Below are positions 61,273-64,000 of a stretch of DNA of 64,000 nucleotides, one piece after another. A program made the translations under genes and the position numbers. The notes under the pieces were generated by a model that was not told the origin of the DNA, ran no database searches, and worked only from the letters and a program-made list of their open reading frames with translations. Position 1 is the stretch's first letter. The number at the start of each line of letters is the position of its first letter. The DNA is from Acetobacteraceae bacterium (GTDB lineage Bacteria; Pseudomonadota; Alphaproteobacteria; Acetobacterales; Acetobacteraceae), in NCBI GenBank assembly GCA_039613835.1, contig CP154827.1, positions 1,024,501-1,088,500 of the forward strand. Reading direction: 5' to 3'.

Positions 61273-61725
61273 GCTGTTGACTTGAAAATTAAAATATTAT
61301 CGCGGCGGCAATATTCCGTCTCAACTGATCATATTCATTCGATGGGTTTCGAAATCGTAAATTATGCGGCAACTAATTTAGACTTCACAAAAATTTGTTC
61401 GATTGGCAAAAAAAATCATGCGCCAAATCGATCCAGAACGAACCTGAGCAATCAGCCTGGAATTCGTTAACGGAGCATGTTCCAAATGGTTGTTATTTTT
61501 TTAAATATCTTTTTATTTTAAGGTACACACCCGCCTAAGAGGGGCGCTTCGATCGACCCCCTCGAGTGAAATCGTCGACGGAACGCATCATTTTGGCTGG
61601 ACGCCTGAGACAGCGACGTTTCAAGAATGCGCGTGTCAATCCGGACTCGCCGGCACCGATCGTCCATCGGCCCGGACGATCGTCCGGGCACGAGGATGGA
61701 TCTTTCCAATCCGTAAAACCGTCTA
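61273..61725. other. Spacer between the lipid-synthase operon and Hint protein 2
   Basis: About 450 bases. 61273-61520 is AT-rich and probably holds the pfaD promoter. 61530-61725 is GC-richer and lies past the Hint gene's stop. No convincing gene, tRNA or terminator is seen. Confidence 0.4.
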
Positions 61726-63968
61726 TCAGGCTGCGGCGATAATGAGCCCGGACGGATCCGGGGCGGTCAGCGTCAGATAAGGCCCTTGCTGTAAAATGTG
61801 TATAAAAAGGAGAGTGGTTGACTTCAGGTCAGTGAGGCATTCAGATAATGTCAGAATGGCCCGCTCATTTGTCCACCTTGCAGCGGAATGCTGAACATTG
61901 TGCCACCCTTCGCCATCATCGGTGAGGTGTCAGGTCATCCGCGTCATACGCCACGCCTCAATCAGATGAATCTCGCCGACAAGCACGCTAAGCATACGGC
62001 GATCATCGACATAGGGCCCGATAACATCACATGGACGGCTTACCCGTCTCACGATATGCAATTTCTCAACGTAGCGCGGCACCTTGAACACATAACCATC
62101 CCGGCGGCGCGATAATGGGAAGATCTCCCCACCTCCCGGCAAAACGAGGCGCAGCGCAGCGTCCATCGTCAAAGACCGCGCCGCGCCAGCTGGACCCGGC
62201 ATGGCCAGCAGACGCTCACAGAATGGGTTACGGCCCGACAGACGCTGATAAACAGGCTCAACCTCCGGCTCGCCGCACGCGCAGCGGCGCAACAAGATCA
62301 TCAGCCCTCTTCGGTTTCAGAGGCACCACGCCCATGCCTTCCCGAAAGCGCGCGCGATTACCCGTATCAAGGTAGGTCTCCGTCAGTAAACCTGCCGCGC
62401 TGATAATCGCGTGTTTCTCTGTCTCAATGTGATGAAACCGATAAAACGGCTTCTCTCGCTCATAGGTGATACTCCCACCATTCACCAACATGCGGACAGG
62501 TATGAAACCACCATCCACGAAAACACAATGTTCCGACGTCAGCAGAATATCTTCAAACGGGACGTCATCTCCAAAAGCACCGCGCGCGATGCGCACTGCG
62601 TACCCCGAGAGAGGTCACCCGGGAAGTCAGGACGGCACACAGCGTCCCCCTCACCCACCCAGCGGATCGGTGTCGCGACTTCTTCACCATTCTCGTGCGT
62701 AATGACAAGGTCACCCGGCATCAGCGCTTCAACCGCGCGCCAGCCATCGGGCGTCAAAATCTTTGTGCCGCTGAGGAAACACGTTTCAAACTCCGTGCCC
62801 CCGGCGCCATCGGGAATGACCGTGAATTTCTGGCCATCCACCAGGTCAGGCCCTGAAATGTCGAAAAGGATAATTTCGCGGGTGTAATCTTCGCCCTTGA
62901 CTTTATAGACGATGGTCATTTCGCGATTATCGTAATGTGCGTCCTGCACCATGACATCGGCATATTTCAGGGCTTTGAAGTCCAGCTTCACGCCATTTCG
63001 GTAGCCTTCAATCGTCACATTGACCCACACCACCCGATCATCATCCAGGAGTGTTTGTCGAAAGGCGATTGTGGCACCACCCTTCGCGACACTCTCATTA
63101 ACGTTGACGGTTGCCACGGCGCAGAATATATGTCCGAAAGAGACACAACCACCGGCCCCAGGTCAATAACCGGCTCCACATGTTCATTATCGGAAAGGCT
63201 GAGGGTCGCCCCTGAGATGACATTGATACGGTCCTCATCATGCCATCCGGAGATGAAACCATTCAGTGCCAGGGTGCCGACGCCCTTGAGGGTAAGTGGG
63301 CCGACGCTCATGCCGTTTTTGACAATGATTTCACCGCCGGAATTGGCAAAATCGATCGTGCCGCCGGAGAGCTCCATCGCATTGACGGTTACATCGCCCG
63401 TGACGCTTACGGTGCTGGCCTGCTACGACAATTCACCCAGCGTGCCACCCGATAATTTGACGGCGCCCGTATCACCTGCCTGCACGGACAGGCTTGTCAT
63501 ATCCGTGCCAAACACGCTGTCAGAACTGCTTGCGACGGTGACCGCGCCGAGCGTGCCTCCCGAAATATTGATGGCGCCTGAACCGGAGATTGCGAGGACG
63601 TCATTTGTGTAAGTAATGGTTTTAACGGTCAGCGTGCCGCCACTGACCGTGAGCTTCTTCCGGATGGTCAGCGTGTTGAAATTTACCGTGCCGCCTGTCA
63701 CATTGAGGTAATCCAACGTGACAGTATTCCCGACCTCCAAATGGCCACCCACAAACTGCAGATTCATCACGCTCACATGTGGCGCGGTGACATCGAGGGT
63801 GCCGTCAAGAATGGCCGTCATGGGAAAAGAGGTCTCGGTGAGCGTCGTTGCGCCCGAATTCCGAGATATACGCGCATGTGAAAAATGCGCGGAATGAAGC
63901 CTTCGCGATCTCTCCTTCAAATAATCAAGACCTGTCTTCGATTTATTCTTAGTCTTATGCTGCGTCAC
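61726..63968 (-). pseudogene. Hint-domain protein with beta-repeat passenger, copy 2, broken
   Basis: ATG at 63968. A basic N-terminus precedes many short beta-repeats of the type VTGGTVNFNTLTIRKKL and ISGGTLGAVTVASS. A linker domain follows (VTIEGYRNGVKLDFKALKYA), then Hint_2 with ETCFLSGTKILTPDGWR (nucleophile Cys), PIRWVGEGDAVCR and TSEHCVFVDGGFIPVRMLVN, ending LTAPDPSGLIIAAA at 61726. Lesions: TAG at 63423-63425, a shift near 63125, a CT duplication near 62606 (GACCTCTCTCGG against the expected GACCTCTCGG), and a shift near 62290. The passenger is longer than in copy 1. Such proteins are typical of acetic acid bacteria; a surface role is inferred. Confidence 0.82.
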
Positions 63969-64000
63969 TTTATGATCCCCCGGAATCAGCGCGACGTCAT

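Noticed and set aside
61282..61470. Short plus-strand ORF upstream of pfaD
   Set aside because: Low-complexity AT-rich sequence in the promoter region, with no motif and no start context.
39900..64000. Insertion sequences, CRISPR arrays, tRNA genes or attachment sites in the accessory region
   Set aside because: I looked for transposase motifs, regularly spaced repeats and tRNA T-loop signatures and found none that I could support.

Overview
The window looks like a chromosomal segment of an acetic acid bacterium (Alphaproteobacteria, Acetobacteraceae). The case rests on a bifunctional transaldolase/glucose-6-phosphate isomerase next to a short 6-phosphogluconate dehydrogenase, a large pentose-phosphate gene cluster, a CtrA-type regulator, a tol-pal/ruvCAB block in alphaproteobacterial order, and Hint-domain proteins of the kind seen in this family. 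This is family-level inference; I cannot name a species.

Layout. Positions 1-5.1 kb hold a broken prfC, intact rpsD, a MATE exporter, intact cysS and a broken trmJ. From 5.2 to 16.0 kb a minus-strand carbon cluster runs tkt > tal-pgi > gnd > zwf > HAD phosphatase > pgl > rpiA > gntK. It covers the oxidative and non-oxidative pentose-phosphate pathway plus gluconate entry. Stem-loops separate the first cistrons and ATGA overlaps couple the last ones. From 16.5 to 19.7 kb come an ankyrin protein, a broken hisC, a FliJ-like coiled coil and a divergent CtrA. From 19.8 to 36 kb lie glmM, ftsH, tilS, cpoB, pal, tolB-A-R-Q, ybgC, ruvB-A-C, yebC and secA, all intact on the minus strand. From 36.2 to 39.8 kb lie a parvulin isomerase, argJ, a 2OG-Fe dioxygenase-like gene and a frameshifted small exported protein.

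From about 39.9 kb to the end the character changes to an accessory region with AT-rich spacers and many damaged genes. It holds two tandem DUF2235/Tle1-like hydrolase paralogues (both broken), two Hint-domain proteins with beta-repeat passengers (both broken), and a 12-kb PUFA-synthase-like operon (pfaD, KS-AT-ACP-KR, KS-CLF-DH-DH, thioester reductase) riddled with in-frame stops and frameshifts. Among them is one apparently intact gene, a secreted pertussis-toxin-S1-like ADP-ribosyltransferase at 47752-48489. It is followed 30 nt later by a small exported protein that could be a B-type delivery subunit, and the pair ends at a strong intrinsic terminator.

Genes expected to be essential (rpsD, cysS, glmM, ftsH, tilS, secA, tol-pal) read cleanly. 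The dispensable ones (prfC, trmJ, hisC, the lipid synthase, the Hint and DUF2235 genes) carry nonsense codons, homopolymer indels and inverted-repeat scars. This bias fits ongoing gene loss in a host-associated lineage better than random sequencing error. Raw-read support would be needed to exclude error at the homopolymer sites.
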